64,000 bases of DNA from Arthrobacter sp. C2 (GCA_024207135.1 CP042428.1:496001-560000), one strand, 5' to 3'; shown: positions 8,896 to 18,683, counted from the first letter of the stretch. A program made the numbers and translations. Notes: generated by a model not told the origin, from the sequence alone.

Positions 8896-10289
8896 TGAGC
8901 ACCACGAACCTGGACACCGCCGCGGACACCGCCGCATGTGACGAGGCCGCACGTGGCCATGCCGCACCGGCGCTGGGCACCCGCGGGCTCTTCCGTTTCG
9001 CCACGGCCGGCTCCGTGGACGACGGCAAGTCCACGCTCGTCGGCCGGCTGCTGCACGATGCCAAGGTGGTCCTCGCCGACACCCTCGAGACCCTGGCCCG
9101 CACCTCCGCGGAGACCGGCTTCGGCGGCGGGGACGGCACCCTGGATCTGGCGCTGCTGACCGACGGGCTACGCGCCGAACGCGAACAGGGCATCACCATC
9201 GACGTGGCCTACCGCTACTTCAGCGCCGGTGAGCGCTCCTTCGTGCTGGCCGACTGCCCCGGACACGTGCAGTACACGCGCAACACCGTCACCGGCGCCT
9301 CCACCGCCGACGCGGCCATCGTGCTGATCGACGCCCGCAAGGGGGTGCTCGAGCAGACCCGCCGCCACCTGGGCGTCATCGGCCTGCTGCGTGTGCCCAA
9401 CGTGGTCATCGCGGTGAACAAGATCGATTTGATCGGCTACGACGGGCAGCGCTTCGCGGACATCGCCGCCGACGTGGCACGGGTGGCCGCCGGGCTGGGC
9501 CTGCCTACCCCGCACGTCCTGCCGGTCTCCGCCTTGCGCGGGGACAACGTGGTGGAGCGCTCCGCACACACCCCCTGGTACACCGGGGAAACGCTGCTGG
9601 GGCTGCTAGAATCCCTGCCAACCCGCGACGAGGCGGCCGCCGCGGCCGAGGACTTCCGCTTCCCGGTCCAGCTGGTGCTGCGCCCCCAAGGCGCGCTGGC
9701 CCCGGGCCTGGATGCCGAGGCGTTCCGCGACTACCGCGCCTACGCCGGGTCCATTGCCGCCGGAACCATCGCCGTGGGGGACCGGGTCACCGTGGCGTCC
9801 CCGGGCGCCCCGCGCCGGGAAACCACCGTCACCGGGATCGACGCCGCCGGGGTCCGGCTCGATACCGCCACGGCACCCGCGTCGGTGGCGCTGCGGCTTG
9901 CCGACGAGCTGGACATCGCCCGCGGGGACACCATCGCCGCCGCCGGCACGCTGCCCGATTCCTCCGCGGACCTGCTGGCCCAGCTGTGCTGGCTCTCGCC
10001 GGCCCCGCTGCGCCCCGGGGCCGCGGTGCTCATCAAGCACGGCACGGCCACGGTGCGGGCGAAGGTCACCGCCATCGAGGGCCGGCTGGACCTGGAGGAC
10101 TTCGGGCTGCTGCCCGCCGCCAGCCTGGAACTGAACGACATCGGCACCGTGGTGCTGCGCCTGGCCGCCGAACTTCCCACCGAGCCGTACGCGCGCCACC
10201 ACCGCACCGGGGCGTTTTTGGTGATCGACCCGCAGGACGGCAATACGCTGGCCGCCGGACTCATCGCAGAGCGCAACTCCGCCGCCTAG
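8895..10289 (+). CDS. cysN: Sulfate adenylyltransferase subunit 1 (GTPase)
   Basis: A 464-aa GTPase of the EF-Tu-like family that forms ATP sulfurylase with CysD. G1 is GSVDDGKST (residues 39-47), followed by DCPGH (G3) and NKID (G4), then beta-barrel domains 2 and 3. The start is ATG 8895, overlapping the cysD stop by one base. There is no fused APS kinase domain after the barrel, so it is CysN rather than CysNC, in line with an APS-type CysH. Confidence 0.95.
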   Translation: MSTTNLDTAADTAACDEAARGHAAPALGTRGLFRFATAGSVDDGKSTLVGRLLHDAKVVLADTLETLARTSAETGFGGGDGTLDLALLTDGLRAEREQGITIDVAYRYFSAGERSFVLADCPGHVQYTRNTVTGASTADAAIVLIDARKGVLEQTRRHLGVIGLLRVPNVVIAVNKIDLIGYDGQRFADIAADVARVAAGLGLPTPHVLPVSALRGDNVVERSAHTPWYTGETLLGLLESLPTRDEAAAAAEDFRFPVQLVLRPQGALAPGLDAEAFRDYRAYAGSIAAGTIAVGDRVTVASPGAPRRETTVTGIDAAGVRLDTATAPASVALRLADELDIARGDTIAAAGTLPDSSADLLAQLCWLSPAPLRPGAAVLIKHGTATVRAKVTAIEGRLDLEDFGLLPAASLELNDIGTVVLRLAAELPTEPYARHHRTGAFLVIDPQDGNTLAAGLIAERNSAA

Positions 10290-10377
10290 CGGCGAACCCC
10301 CGGGCGGGGCACCGTCCCCGCCGCAGCACACATGCCGTACCACCCCCATGCCGCACCCACAGACAAGGACACCTCCC

Positions 10378-11505
10378 ATGGACACCATCCGGTACACCGC
10401 CGACGGGCCGCAGCGCGGCCCCGGGAGGCGGGCGCTGCTCGCCGGCGGCACCGGGCTGCTGGGCCTGCTGGTGCTCGGCGCCGCCGCCACCACCACGGTG
10501 CCGCGCCCGGGAACGGCCGGCACCGCACCCACCGGGCCCGCGGCCACGCTGCGGCTGGGCTTCTTCGCCAACCTCACCCACGCGCCGGCGCTCGTCGGCA
10601 CCGCCAAGGGGCTGTTCGCCGCCGAGCTCGGGGGCTCCGGCACGAGCCTGGCCACCAGCGTCTTCGGCGCCGGTCCCGCCGCCGTCGAGGCGCTGAACGC
10701 CGGGGCCATCGATGCCGCCTACCTGGGGCCGAATCCCGCGATCGCCGCCTTTGCCTCCAGCGGGGGCGCGGGGCTGCGCGTGCTGGCCGGTGCCGCGGCG
10801 GGCGGAGCGCAGCTGGTGGTCCGCGCCGGCATCGCCGAGGCCGCGGCGCTGCGCGGCACCACCCTGGCCACCCCGCAGCTCGGCGGCACCCAGGACGTCG
10901 CACTGCGCACCTGGCTGGCTGCCCAGGGGCTGGAAACCGACCTGCGCGGCGGGGCGGTGGCCATCACCCCCACGTCCAACGCCCAGAGCCTGGAACTTTT
11001 CCGCGCCGGAAAGATCGACGGGGCCTGGCTGCCCGAGCCGTGGGCCTCCCGGCTGGTGCTCGAGGCCGGCGCGATGGTGCTCCTCGACGAGGCGGAGCTG
11101 TGGGACGGGACCGAGACCGGTGCGCCGGGGCTGTTCCCGACCACGGTGCTCGCGGTGTCCCCGGACTTCGCCGCCCGCCACCCCCGCACCGTCGAGGCCC
11201 TGCTGCGCGGCCACCTGGCGGCGCTTGACTGGATCAACACCGCCAGGGAAGCCGACGTGCTGGCGGTGCTGAACGCGCGGCTCGCCGAGACCGCCGGTGC
11301 CCCGCTGGCTACCGACGTGCTGGCCCGCGCGCTGGGAAAGCTGGAATTCACCGCGGATCCGCTGGCCGGGGCCTACCCGCGGCTGCTGGAAAACGCCGTC
11401 GCCGCGTCGCTTGCCGAACCGGCGAGCCTGGACGGGCTCGTGGACACCTCGTTCCTGGAGGCGGCCCGCGCCGCCAGCACCACCCAGGCCGGGGCCGGCG
11501 CATGA
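10378..11505 (+). CDS. ABC transporter substrate-binding protein (SsuA/NrtA-like)
   Basis: A 375-aa extracytoplasmic binding protein. The N-terminus has a twin-arginine-like GRRALLAGG followed by a hydrophobic stretch (about residues 20-38) and no lipobox Cys. The mature part carries features of the sulfonate/nitrate/taurine group: LGFFANLTHAPAL and AGAIDAAYLGPNPAI. The ATG at 10378 has an AAGGA 9-10 bp upstream, so it is preferred over ATG 10348. With the next two genes it forms a three-part importer inside the sulfur operon. Sulfonates or sulfate are the likely ligands, but this is inferred from context. Confidence 0.85.
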   Translation: MDTIRYTADGPQRGPGRRALLAGGTGLLGLLVLGAAATTTVPRPGTAGTAPTGPAATLRLGFFANLTHAPALVGTAKGLFAAELGGSGTSLATSVFGAGPAAVEALNAGAIDAAYLGPNPAIAAFASSGGAGLRVLAGAAAGGAQLVVRAGIAEAAALRGTTLATPQLGGTQDVALRTWLAAQGLETDLRGGAVAITPTSNAQSLELFRAGKIDGAWLPEPWASRLVLEAGAMVLLDEAELWDGTETGAPGLFPTTVLAVSPDFAARHPRTVEALLRGHLAALDWINTAREADVLAVLNARLAETAGAPLATDVLARALGKLEFTADPLAGAYPRLLENAVAASLAEPASLDGLVDTSFLEAARAASTTQAGAGA

Positions 11506-12224
11506 GCATCGCCATCGAGAACCTCTCCAAGGACTACGGCGCGGCCCCGGTGCTCTCCGGCATCACCACCACCATCGTGACGGGCGAATTCGTCGCGGTG
11601 CTGGGTGCCTCGGGCTGCGGGAAGTCCACGCTGCTCAACGTCATCGCCGGGCTCGAGCCGCCATCGGCCGGATCCGTGGGCGTCCCGGCGGGAGGCGCGG
11701 CGTTCATGTTCCAGGACGCTGCCCTGCTGCCCTGGCTCACGGCCCGCGCCAACATCGAACTGGCCCTGGAACTGCGCGGAATCCCGCGCAACGCACGCCG
11801 GGCGCGGGCCGGGGAGCTGCTGGAGCTGGTCCACCTGGCCGATGCCGGGGACAAGCGCCCGCACGAGCTCTCCGGCGGCATGCGCCAGCGCGCCTCGCTG
11901 GCCCGTGCCCTGGGCCAGGACCGTCCGGTGCTGCTGATGGACGAGCCGTTCGCGGCGCTGGACGCGATCACCCGGGACCTGTTGCACGAGGAACTCGAAC
12001 GGATCTGGCGCGCCCACCGGCGCACCGTGCTCTTCGTGACCCACAACGTCCGCGAGGCCGTGCGCCTGGGCCAGCGGGTGCTGCTGCTTTCCTCCCGTCC
12101 CGGGCGGATCGCCGCCGAGTGGAAGATCCCCGGGCACGTGCGCACCGACCCGGCCGCGCAGGCCGCCTTGACCGGCGACATCACCCAGAGGCTACGCGAG
12201 GAGATCCGCCACCATGCCAACTAG
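11502..12224 (+). CDS. ABC transporter ATP-binding protein (SsuB-like)
   Basis: A 240-aa ATPase with Walker A GASGCGKST (35-43), Q-loop, signature LSGGMRQR (about 122-129), Walker B LLMDEP (about 144-149) and the switch His in THN. It belongs to the nitrate/sulfonate/taurine importer group. It overlaps the binding-protein gene by 4 bp and the permease gene by 11 bp, so the three are one transcription unit with coupled translation. It energises sulfur-source uptake across the membrane. Confidence 0.92.
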   Translation: MSIAIENLSKDYGAAPVLSGITTTIVTGEFVAVLGASGCGKSTLLNVIAGLEPPSAGSVGVPAGGAAFMFQDAALLPWLTARANIELALELRGIPRNARRARAGELLELVHLADAGDKRPHELSGGMRQRASLARALGQDRPVLLMDEPFAALDAITRDLLHEELERIWRAHRRTVLFVTHNVREAVRLGQRVLLLSSRPGRIAAEWKIPGHVRTDPAAQAALTGDITQRLREEIRHHAN

Positions 12225-13188
12225 CATCACTTCAGCCACCGCCATTGCCCGTGAACGGGCCACCGCCCGCGCCGCGAACCCCGCTCCGGACCCGGACCCG
12301 GCGGCGCTGCCCGCGGGCCCGGGATCCCAGGCCACCACGGATTCCCTCGGCGAGCTCGAGGCCGGCCTGGACAACCTGCAGGACGCCCCCGCCGCCTCCC
12401 GGCCGGCGGCCGGGCGGATCCTGCTGCCCTTGGGCACCCTCGCGGCCCTGCTGAGCCTGTGGCAGCTGGCCGCCTGGTTCGGTTCCCCGCGCACGGACCT
12501 GTTCCCCGGCCCGCTCGAGGTGCTGGGCACCGCCGGGGCGCTGGCGGCCGACGGCCGGCTGGCCGAGGCCGTGGCCACCTCGCTGCAGCGCGGGGTGCTC
12601 GGCTTCGCGCTGGCCCTGGCCATCGGCACGCCGCTGGGGCTGCTGCTCTCGGCCTCCACCACCCTGCGCCGCGGCCTGGGACCGCTGGTTTCCGGCCTGC
12701 AGGTGCTCCCGTCCGTCGCCTGGGTTCCGGCGGCGATCATCTGGTTCGGCCTGACCGACGCCACGGTCTTCTTCGTGGTGCTGATGGGCGCCACCCCCTC
12801 CATCGCCAACGGGTTCCTGTCCGGCGTGGACATGGTCCCGCCGCAATACCGCCGGCTCGGCACCGTGCTGGGCGCTTCGCGCACCCAGCAACTGCTGCGC
12901 ATTGTGCTGCCGGCGGCGCTGCCCGGATACCTGGCCGGGCTCAAGCAGGGCTGGGCGTTTTCCTGGCGCTCGCTGATGGCCGCGGAGATCATCGCGGTCG
13001 GCGGGTCCATCGGCTTCGGCCTGGGCTCGCTGCTGCAGCAGGGCCGCGACCTGTCGCAGATGGCCGTGGTCGTCGCCGCCATCCTGGCCATCCTCGCCGT
13101 GGGCATCGCCGTCGAACTGCTGGTCTTCACCCCGCTGGAGCGGCGGCTGCTGCACCGCCGCGGCCTGGCGCCCGGAGCCGGCCGATGA
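12214..13188 (+). CDS. ABC transporter permease (SsuC-like)
   Basis: A 324-aa inner-membrane permease. It has an unusually long, polar, Ala/Pro-rich N-terminus (about 65 residues) before the first membrane segment, then about six helices. The EAA-type coupling loop is seen in the GASRTQQLLRIVLPAALPGYLAG region. It starts inside the end of the ATPase gene, and its TGA overlaps an ATG (13185) of the next frame. It completes the importer with the two genes upstream. Confidence 0.9.
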   Translation: MPTSITSATAIARERATARAANPAPDPDPAALPAGPGSQATTDSLGELEAGLDNLQDAPAASRPAAGRILLPLGTLAALLSLWQLAAWFGSPRTDLFPGPLEVLGTAGALAADGRLAEAVATSLQRGVLGFALALAIGTPLGLLLSASTTLRRGLGPLVSGLQVLPSVAWVPAAIIWFGLTDATVFFVVLMGATPSIANGFLSGVDMVPPQYRRLGTVLGASRTQQLLRIVLPAALPGYLAGLKQGWAFSWRSLMAAEIIAVGGSIGFGLGSLLQQGRDLSQMAVVVAAILAILAVGIAVELLVFTPLERRLLHRRGLAPGAGR

Positions 13189-13259
13189 ACCGCCAAACGA
13201 CCCATCCACCGGCCCCGCGCCGCCGACCCACCGCCACCCGCCACCCCCAGGAGCCGAGC

Positions 13260-14522
13260 ATGAGCCAGTCCACCACAACCCGCCAGGCACCCATCCACCC
13301 GCTGGCGCTGCGCCTTTCCGGCAAGGACGTGCTCTGCGTCGGCGCCGGAAAGGTGGCGGCACGACGCATCGCCCAGCTGCTCGAGGCCGGCGCGAGGATC
13401 ACCGTCATCGCCCCGGAGGCCGTCGGGCCGATCGCCGAGGCCGCGGCCGCCGGGAAGCTGCGCTGGCGCCGGCGCGGCTACGAGCCGGGGGACCTGTCGG
13501 GCATGTGGCTGGCCCACACCGCCACCGGGAACAAGGTGCTCGACGCGCGGGTCGCGGCCGATGCCGACGCCCGGCAGACCTGGTGCGTCAACGCCTCGGA
13601 CCACGCCGCCTCCAGCGCCTGGACCCCCGCCGTCGCCCGGACCGGGGAGGGAACCACCGTGGCGGTCACCGCCGGCGGGGACCCGCGCCGCGCCGCCGGG
13701 CTGCGCAACGCCATCGCGCTGGCCGCGGACACCGGGCTGCTGCCGCTGCGCCGCCGCCGCTCCGGGCCCGGCTCCGTGGCCCTGGTCGGGGGAGGCCCGG
13801 GCGATCCGGGATTGATCACCGTCACCGGGCGCCGGCTGCTGGCCGCCGCCGACGTGGTGGTCGCCGACCGGCTGGGCCCGCGCGGGCTGCTGGGCGAACT
13901 CGACCCGTCCGTGCGCATCATCGAGGTCGGCAAGGCCCCCGGCGACCACCTGGCCACGCAGGACCAAATCAACGCGGTGCTGGTCGCCGAGGCCCGGGCG
14001 GGTAACCGCGTGGTCCGGCTCAAGGGCGGGGACCCGTTCGTGCTGGGCCGCGGCGGCGAGGAAGCCGCCCACTGCCGCGCGCACGGCATCGAGGTGTCCG
14101 TCGTCCCCGGGGTCACCAGCGCCATCTCCGTCCCGGCCGCCGCCGGGATCCCCGTCACCCACCGCGGGGTGGCCACCGGTTTTTCGATGGCCACCGGGCA
14201 CGAGGAACTGGCCGAACTGCCGGCCCGCCCCGACCACACCCTGGTGCTGCTGATGGGCGTGGCCCGGCTGGCACGCAACACCGCCACGCTGCTGGGCCGC
14301 GGGCTGCGGCCCGACACCCCGGTCGCGGTCATCGAGCGCGGCTGGTGCCCGGACCAGCGCATCACCATCGACAGGCTAGATGCCATTGCCGCCACCTCGG
14401 CGCGGATCGGCGTGGCCAACCCGGCGGTGATCGTCATCGGCGACGTGGTGCGCATCAGCCCGCACGCCGCAGCGGCCCTGGCCCCGGCCGCGAACACCCG
14501 GCAGTTGCTGCCCGCCGGCTGA
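13260..14522 (+). CDS. cysG: Siroheme synthase CysG: precorrin-2 dehydrogenase fused to uroporphyrinogen-III C-methyltransferase
   Basis: A 420-aa fusion. The N-terminal Met8-like domain has the NAD motif GAGKVAARR (28-36). It is followed from about residue 174 by the SUMT domain (VALVGGGPGDPG, RLKGGDPFVLGRGGEE, VVPGVTSA). It methylates uroporphyrinogen III to precorrin-2 and oxidises it to sirohydrochlorin. The linker part of the Met8 domain is short compared with E. coli CysG, so iron insertion may be left to the CbiX-type chelatase at 4.6 kb. ATG 13260 with AGGAG upstream is preferred, and ATG 13185 is in frame but has no clear ribosome-binding site. Confidence 0.9.
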   Translation: MSQSTTTRQAPIHPLALRLSGKDVLCVGAGKVAARRIAQLLEAGARITVIAPEAVGPIAEAAAAGKLRWRRRGYEPGDLSGMWLAHTATGNKVLDARVAADADARQTWCVNASDHAASSAWTPAVARTGEGTTVAVTAGGDPRRAAGLRNAIALAADTGLLPLRRRRSGPGSVALVGGGPGDPGLITVTGRRLLAAADVVVADRLGPRGLLGELDPSVRIIEVGKAPGDHLATQDQINAVLVAEARAGNRVVRLKGGDPFVLGRGGEEAAHCRAHGIEVSVVPGVTSAISVPAAAGIPVTHRGVATGFSMATGHEELAELPARPDHTLVLLMGVARLARNTATLLGRGLRPDTPVAVIERGWCPDQRITIDRLDAIAATSARIGVANPAVIVIGDVVRISPHAAAALAPAANTRQLLPAG

Positions 14523-14596
14523 GTTGCCGGCCGAGCACACCCCGCACGCCACGCATCCAGCTACACCCCCAAATACACGCCCAGGAGGACCCCCCC

Positions 14597-16111
14597 ATGA
14601 CCGAAAAAAACACGCCGGCCCCCGTCGCGACGCCCGTCCCGACCCCCGCCGCCTTCGCTTCCCGCCCGCTGCGCGTGGCCATCATCGGCGCGGGCCCCGC
14701 CGGCGTCTACGCCGCGGACATCCTCACCAAGGCCGAACGCGGTTTCGAGCTCGCCATCGACCTCTTCGACCGCTACCCGGCACCGTACGGTCTGATCCGC
14801 TACGGCGTCGCCCCGGACCACCCGCGCATCAAGGGCATCGTCAAGGCGCTGCACAAGGTGCTGGACCGCGGGGACATCCGCTTCTTCGGCAACGTCGACT
14901 ACGGCACCGACCTGTCGATCGCGGAGCTGCGCGAGCACTACGACGCGGTCATCTTCGCCACCGGCGCCGTCAACGACGCGGACCTGAACATCCCCGGCAT
15001 CGAGCTGGAGGGCTCCCACGGCGGCGCGGACTTCGTCTCCTGGTACGACGGGCACCCGGACGTGCCGCGCAGCTGGCCGCTTGAGGCCACGGACATCGCG
15101 GTGCTGGGCAACGGCAACGTGGCCCTGGACGTGGCCCGCGTGCTCTCCAAGCACCCCGAGGACCTGCTGGCCACCGAGATCCCGGACAACGTCCATGCGG
15201 GCCTGGCCGCATCCCCGGTCACCGACGTGCACGTCTTCGGCCGCCGGGGACCTGCCCAGGTGAAGTTCACCCCGTTGGAGCTGCGCGAGCTGAGCCACAG
15301 CCGGGACGTGGACATCGTGCTCTACCCGGAGGACTTCGAGTTCGACGCGGCCTCCGACGCCCTGATCAAGTCCAACAACCAGGTCAAGACCATGGTCGGC
15401 ACGCTGGCCAACTGGCTGATCGAGCAGGAGGAACGCGAGGAACGCGGCCAGGGCGCCGCCGCCACCGCATCCGGGCGCCCGCGCCGCCGCCTGCACCTGC
15501 ACTTCCTGCATTCCCCGGTGGAGGTCACCGGGACCGACGGCAAGGTCGCCGGCATCAGGTTCGAGCGCCAGGAACTCGACGGCACCGGGAACGCGCGCGG
15601 CACCGGCGAGCTCGTCGACTACCCCGTCCAGGCCGTGTACCGGGCCATCGGCTACTTCGGCTCGGCGCTGCCGGAGATCGAATACGACGGGCGCACCGGC
15701 ACCGTGCCCAACCTCGAGGGCAAGGTGCTGGACGCCGCCGGCACCCAGGTCCCCGGGCTCTACGCGACCGGCTGGATCAAGCGCGGACCCGTCGGGCTGA
15801 TCGGGCACACCAAGTCCGACGCCGCCGAAACCATCGCCCACCTGCTCGCGGACCTGAACCAGCTGCCGGTGGCCGCGAACCCCGCACCCGAGGCCGTGCC
15901 GGCCCTGCTTGAGGCCAAGGGCGTCGCCTACACCGGCTGGGACGGCTGGCTCGCGCTGGATGCCCACGAGCAGGGCCTCGGTGCCGCGGCCGCCCCGGCA
16001 CCCACCCCGGCAGGTCCCGTGGTGCGCGAACGCATCAAGGTCGTGGATCGCAAGGAGATGGTCGCCGTCTCGCGCACGGCGGAGCAGACCGCCGGCGCCC
16101 GCACCCAATAG
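14597..16111 (+). CDS. NADPH-ferredoxin reductase, FprA/adrenodoxin-reductase type
   Basis: A 504-aa FAD enzyme with GAGPAGVYAA (31-40) for FAD and a second dinucleotide site at GNGNVALD (about 170). RYGVAPDHP and GWIKRGPVGLIGHTK are diagnostic of the FprA/adrenodoxin reductase family. A strong AGGAGG precedes ATG 14597. It probably passes electrons from NADPH through ferredoxin to the sulfite reductase encoded 7.4 kb upstream in the same direction. The protein is about 50 residues longer than mycobacterial FprA, with the extra length at the Ala/Pro-rich termini. It is the last gene of the sulfur block. Confidence 0.92.
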   Translation: MTEKNTPAPVATPVPTPAAFASRPLRVAIIGAGPAGVYAADILTKAERGFELAIDLFDRYPAPYGLIRYGVAPDHPRIKGIVKALHKVLDRGDIRFFGNVDYGTDLSIAELREHYDAVIFATGAVNDADLNIPGIELEGSHGGADFVSWYDGHPDVPRSWPLEATDIAVLGNGNVALDVARVLSKHPEDLLATEIPDNVHAGLAASPVTDVHVFGRRGPAQVKFTPLELRELSHSRDVDIVLYPEDFEFDAASDALIKSNNQVKTMVGTLANWLIEQEEREERGQGAAATASGRPRRRLHLHFLHSPVEVTGTDGKVAGIRFERQELDGTGNARGTGELVDYPVQAVYRAIGYFGSALPEIEYDGRTGTVPNLEGKVLDAAGTQVPGLYATGWIKRGPVGLIGHTKSDAAETIAHLLADLNQLPVAANPAPEAVPALLEAKGVAYTGWDGWLALDAHEQGLGAAAAPAPTPAGPVVRERIKVVDRKEMVAVSRTAEQTAGARTQ

Positions 16112-16183
16112 GGGTGGCGAACCAGGTGTCCGGTCCCGCGGCGTCCCCGGCCCCGGCCGTCTTGCACGTAAAACGTCGGGGCT

Positions 16184-16239
16184 CACGGGTTCGCTCCAAG
16201 GACCGCCACGGCACTTCCGGCATCCGTCCCGAACCCGTG
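16184..16239. repeat. 10-bp perfect inverted repeat
   Basis: CACGGGTTCG (16184-16193) and CGAACCCGTG (16230-16239) are perfect inverted copies 36 nt apart. They lie in the gap between the FprA-type gene and the DUF898 gene, ending 23 bp before the DUF898 start. No T-run follows, so it may be a hairpin in the leader or a protein site. Confidence 0.45.
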
Positions 16240-16262
16240 CACCAACCAGGGGGAGAAGCATC

Positions 16263-16637
16263 ATGGGCATGTACACCAGTGGAAACAGCCAACCGGGACC
16301 GGGCCTCGCCGCATTGGGCAGCATTCCGCCGGGCGCACCGATCTTCGTTTTCCGCGGCGGAGCCGCAACCTGGTTCGGCACCCAGCTGCTCGGGATGCTC
16401 ATCACGGTGCTGACGTTGGGGATCTGCTACCCCTTTGCCGTGGTGCTGGTGGAACGCTGGCGCGCCAACAACACGCTGCTGCTCGGGAGGCCGCTGCAAT
16501 TCACCGGTACCGGGTGGGGCATCTTCGGTCTGTGGATCAAGTGGTTCCTGTTGTGCATCATCACCCTGGGCATCTACAGCTTCTGGGTGTACCCGCGACT
16601 GACGGCTTGGAAGGTCGAGCACACCGTGCTTGCCTAG
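16263..16637 (+). CDS. Small DUF898-like membrane protein
   Basis: A 124-aa protein with a soluble N-terminus (about 40 residues) and two or three membrane segments (roughly 42-66 and 84-112). The W-RANN and G-RPLQF-GTG motifs and the closing W-VYPRLTAWKVEHT are typical of DUF898-like proteins. Function is unknown. ATG 16263 has a good Shine-Dalgarno (GGGGGAGAAG). It stands alone, with convergent transcription from the HNH gene. Confidence 0.7.
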   Translation: MGMYTSGNSQPGPGLAALGSIPPGAPIFVFRGGAATWFGTQLLGMLITVLTLGICYPFAVVLVERWRANNTLLLGRPLQFTGTGWGIFGLWIKWFLLCIITLGIYSFWVYPRLTAWKVEHTVLA

Positions 16638-16823
16638 CGGCCGGGCCCCGCGGCGTTCGTCGACGGGTTCTTCCTGCGCCGGCGGAAGCGGGCGACCGCC
16701 CCAAGGTGCGGCAACAACGGGAACACTGCGCCGGGCACCAACCCGGTCCACCGGGAAATCTCCATGTCGCGAGCCCGGGCCAAGCCGCGCTCCGCCAGCG
16801 CCGGCCACCGAAAGGCGGAAGGC

Positions 16824-18542
16824 TCAGGCGGCCCGGGCAGGTGCGGCGCCCGGATGGAAGATCCAGTTCCGCCGGGGGAGCTGCAGCGGGTCCCGGGACC
16901 TGGGCAGGATCACGTGCGGGTGCCCGCCGATCATCTCGATCCGGAACTTGCCCGCGTGGTAGGCCTGGTGGCACAGCGGACACAACAGGCACCCTCGCGA
17001 CACGTCGGTGCGGCCGCCGCAATTCCATGCATCCAGGTGGTGTGCCTCGCACCGGCCGATGGACATGGTGCAGCCCGGGTTGATGCAGCCCTTGTCGCGG
17101 ACGGCGATGGCCCGGCGTTGGGCCCGGTTGAAGTATCTTCGGCTGCGGCCCAGCTCCAGCGGCACCCCGTCCCCGTTCAGGATGATTGGGATGATGCCGG
17201 CGTTGCAGGCGATGCGCCGGCAGGTGGCCGCCGAGATCTCTTCGCCACGGTCGGTGACCCCGGCCGCCTCGAGCTGGCCCAGGAACGTTTGCAGGTCGAT
17301 GGTCACATTCAGGGTCACGTTCGGTGCCAAGGGCATCTGTCCGTCGCCGGCCCGGTCCTTCGGGGCACCGGCTTCGGCCGGGCTGGTGGCGATCCGCACC
17401 GAATCAAGGATGAGCTGATGCAGGCGGCGTGCCCGCTGCCGCGTCAGTGCCTGTTCGATGGTCTCGCCGGGGCGCATCTCGACAGTGGGGTCCAGCTGCC
17501 CGGGTTGACCCAGGTCGGTGAATCCGGCGGCGGGGCGTGCATCAGGCGGAGTGCCGGGATCCACGGCCCAGTCGGGGATCGGAGGTCCGGCCTGGGACGC
17601 CTGTTCGGCCGGGGTGCCCGCCTTGGTCCGCGGGCTGTTGAGGATGTCCGCGGCGGTGGCCAGCAGTTCGTGGCCCTCGGCGGTGGTGATGACCCTGTAC
17701 TCGTAGCCCTTGCGCGTGTGGCCCAGGTAGTGGGCGCCGACAAAGAGTTCTTCGACGAGCTCGCGCGCCGTCGCGGCTGCCGTGTCCTCGAGCCTCTTGG
17801 CCTGGTCCTTGAGCAGTTTTTCGGTGCCCTGGGAGTTGCGGGTGCGCGCGGCCTCGGCCAGCTCCGCCTCCAGCGCCCGCCCGGTGCCTGCGTCGTCCGC
17901 CAGGTCGCCGGCGGGGGAGAGGTTCTCGAACTTCTTGGCCAGCGTGGCCAGCGACCTGGGGTCCGCTGCGCCGTCGCTGAGCACCTGGCCCAGCAGCGGG
18001 AACTTCGGCGGAACGAGGGTGCCGTTGAATCCGGTGTGCGGCAGCAGGTTTTCGGCGCTTTGCACCCGGTGCCGGGCCTGGAAATGCGTGAGGTTCAGCT
18101 GTGCCTCGAGGAAGTCGGCGTCTTCGCGGAAGTACGGCCTGGAGCCAGCCGGCGTGGGGACATCGGCCGGCAGCGGGCTGGCGGCCGCCGCCTCGGGATC
18201 CCCAAGCCAGGCGTTGAGCTGCGCGAGCGGTTCCTCGGTGATGGTGTGCACCTGCGCGTCGACGGCTCGGGATGCCGCCAGCAACTGGCCGTAGCCTACC
18301 TGCCGGCAGATGGCCTCGGTGAGCGCCACGAAGGCCGCGGCCCGCACCGGGGAGGACCCGACCTCTGCCGCTGCCTCGTCGATCGCCAACCTGAGCACGG
18401 GGATGAGAAGCGCCAGCGCGCGCAGCGAACCGTCCCGGGACCCGGTCGTGGCGACCGGGTCGTCCGGGGTTCCCGGGGTGTGCTGCACGAGCCCGTTGAG
18501 GGTCGTGAGCGCCTCGGCGGCGAGGGCTGGGGTGCTGGACAT
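16824..18542 (-). CDS. DUF222 and HNH endonuclease domain protein
   Basis: A 572-aa protein of a family found in many copies in actinobacteria. The N-terminal two thirds is the helical DUF222 region. The C-terminal HNH module (about 480-527) shows CINPGC, CEAHHLDAW and CPLCHQAYH, with the Cys pairs for zinc and the HH of the active site. The family-typical RRYFNRAQRRAIAVRD precedes it. It is predicted to be a nuclease, but its cellular role is not known. Many members are thought to be mobile or selfish, yet no repeats flank this copy. Its start lies 118 bp from the ileS leader region on the other strand. Confidence 0.9.
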   Translation of the reverse strand: MSSTPALAAEALTTLNGLVQHTPGTPDDPVATTGSRDGSLRALALLIPVLRLAIDEAAAEVGSSPVRAAAFVALTEAICRQVGYGQLLAASRAVDAQVHTITEEPLAQLNAWLGDPEAAAASPLPADVPTPAGSRPYFREDADFLEAQLNLTHFQARHRVQSAENLLPHTGFNGTLVPPKFPLLGQVLSDGAADPRSLATLAKKFENLSPAGDLADDAGTGRALEAELAEAARTRNSQGTEKLLKDQAKRLEDTAAATARELVEELFVGAHYLGHTRKGYEYRVITTAEGHELLATAADILNSPRTKAGTPAEQASQAGPPIPDWAVDPGTPPDARPAAGFTDLGQPGQLDPTVEMRPGETIEQALTRQRARRLHQLILDSVRIATSPAEAGAPKDRAGDGQMPLAPNVTLNVTIDLQTFLGQLEAAGVTDRGEEISAATCRRIACNAGIIPIILNGDGVPLELGRSRRYFNRAQRRAIAVRDKGCINPGCTMSIGRCEAHHLDAWNCGGRTDVSRGCLLCPLCHQAYHAGKFRIEMIGGHPHVILPRSRDPLQLPRRNWIFHPGAAPARAA

Positions 18543-18683
18543 GGTTCAAGCATGCCCCGCCCCCGCCGGCCGCGGGGGCAGCGTCGAAGATCTGTGGATA
18601 AGTATTTTGGCGGGTGCCGAACCGGTGCCCGGGCGAACACCCCGGCGGATTCCCCAATGGGGCGGCAGGGGCGCTAGACTGGG

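Noticed and set aside
16824-18542. DUF222-HNH gene as part of a mobile element
   Set aside because: The family is sometimes treated as selfish, but no terminal repeats, target duplications or transposase are seen around it.
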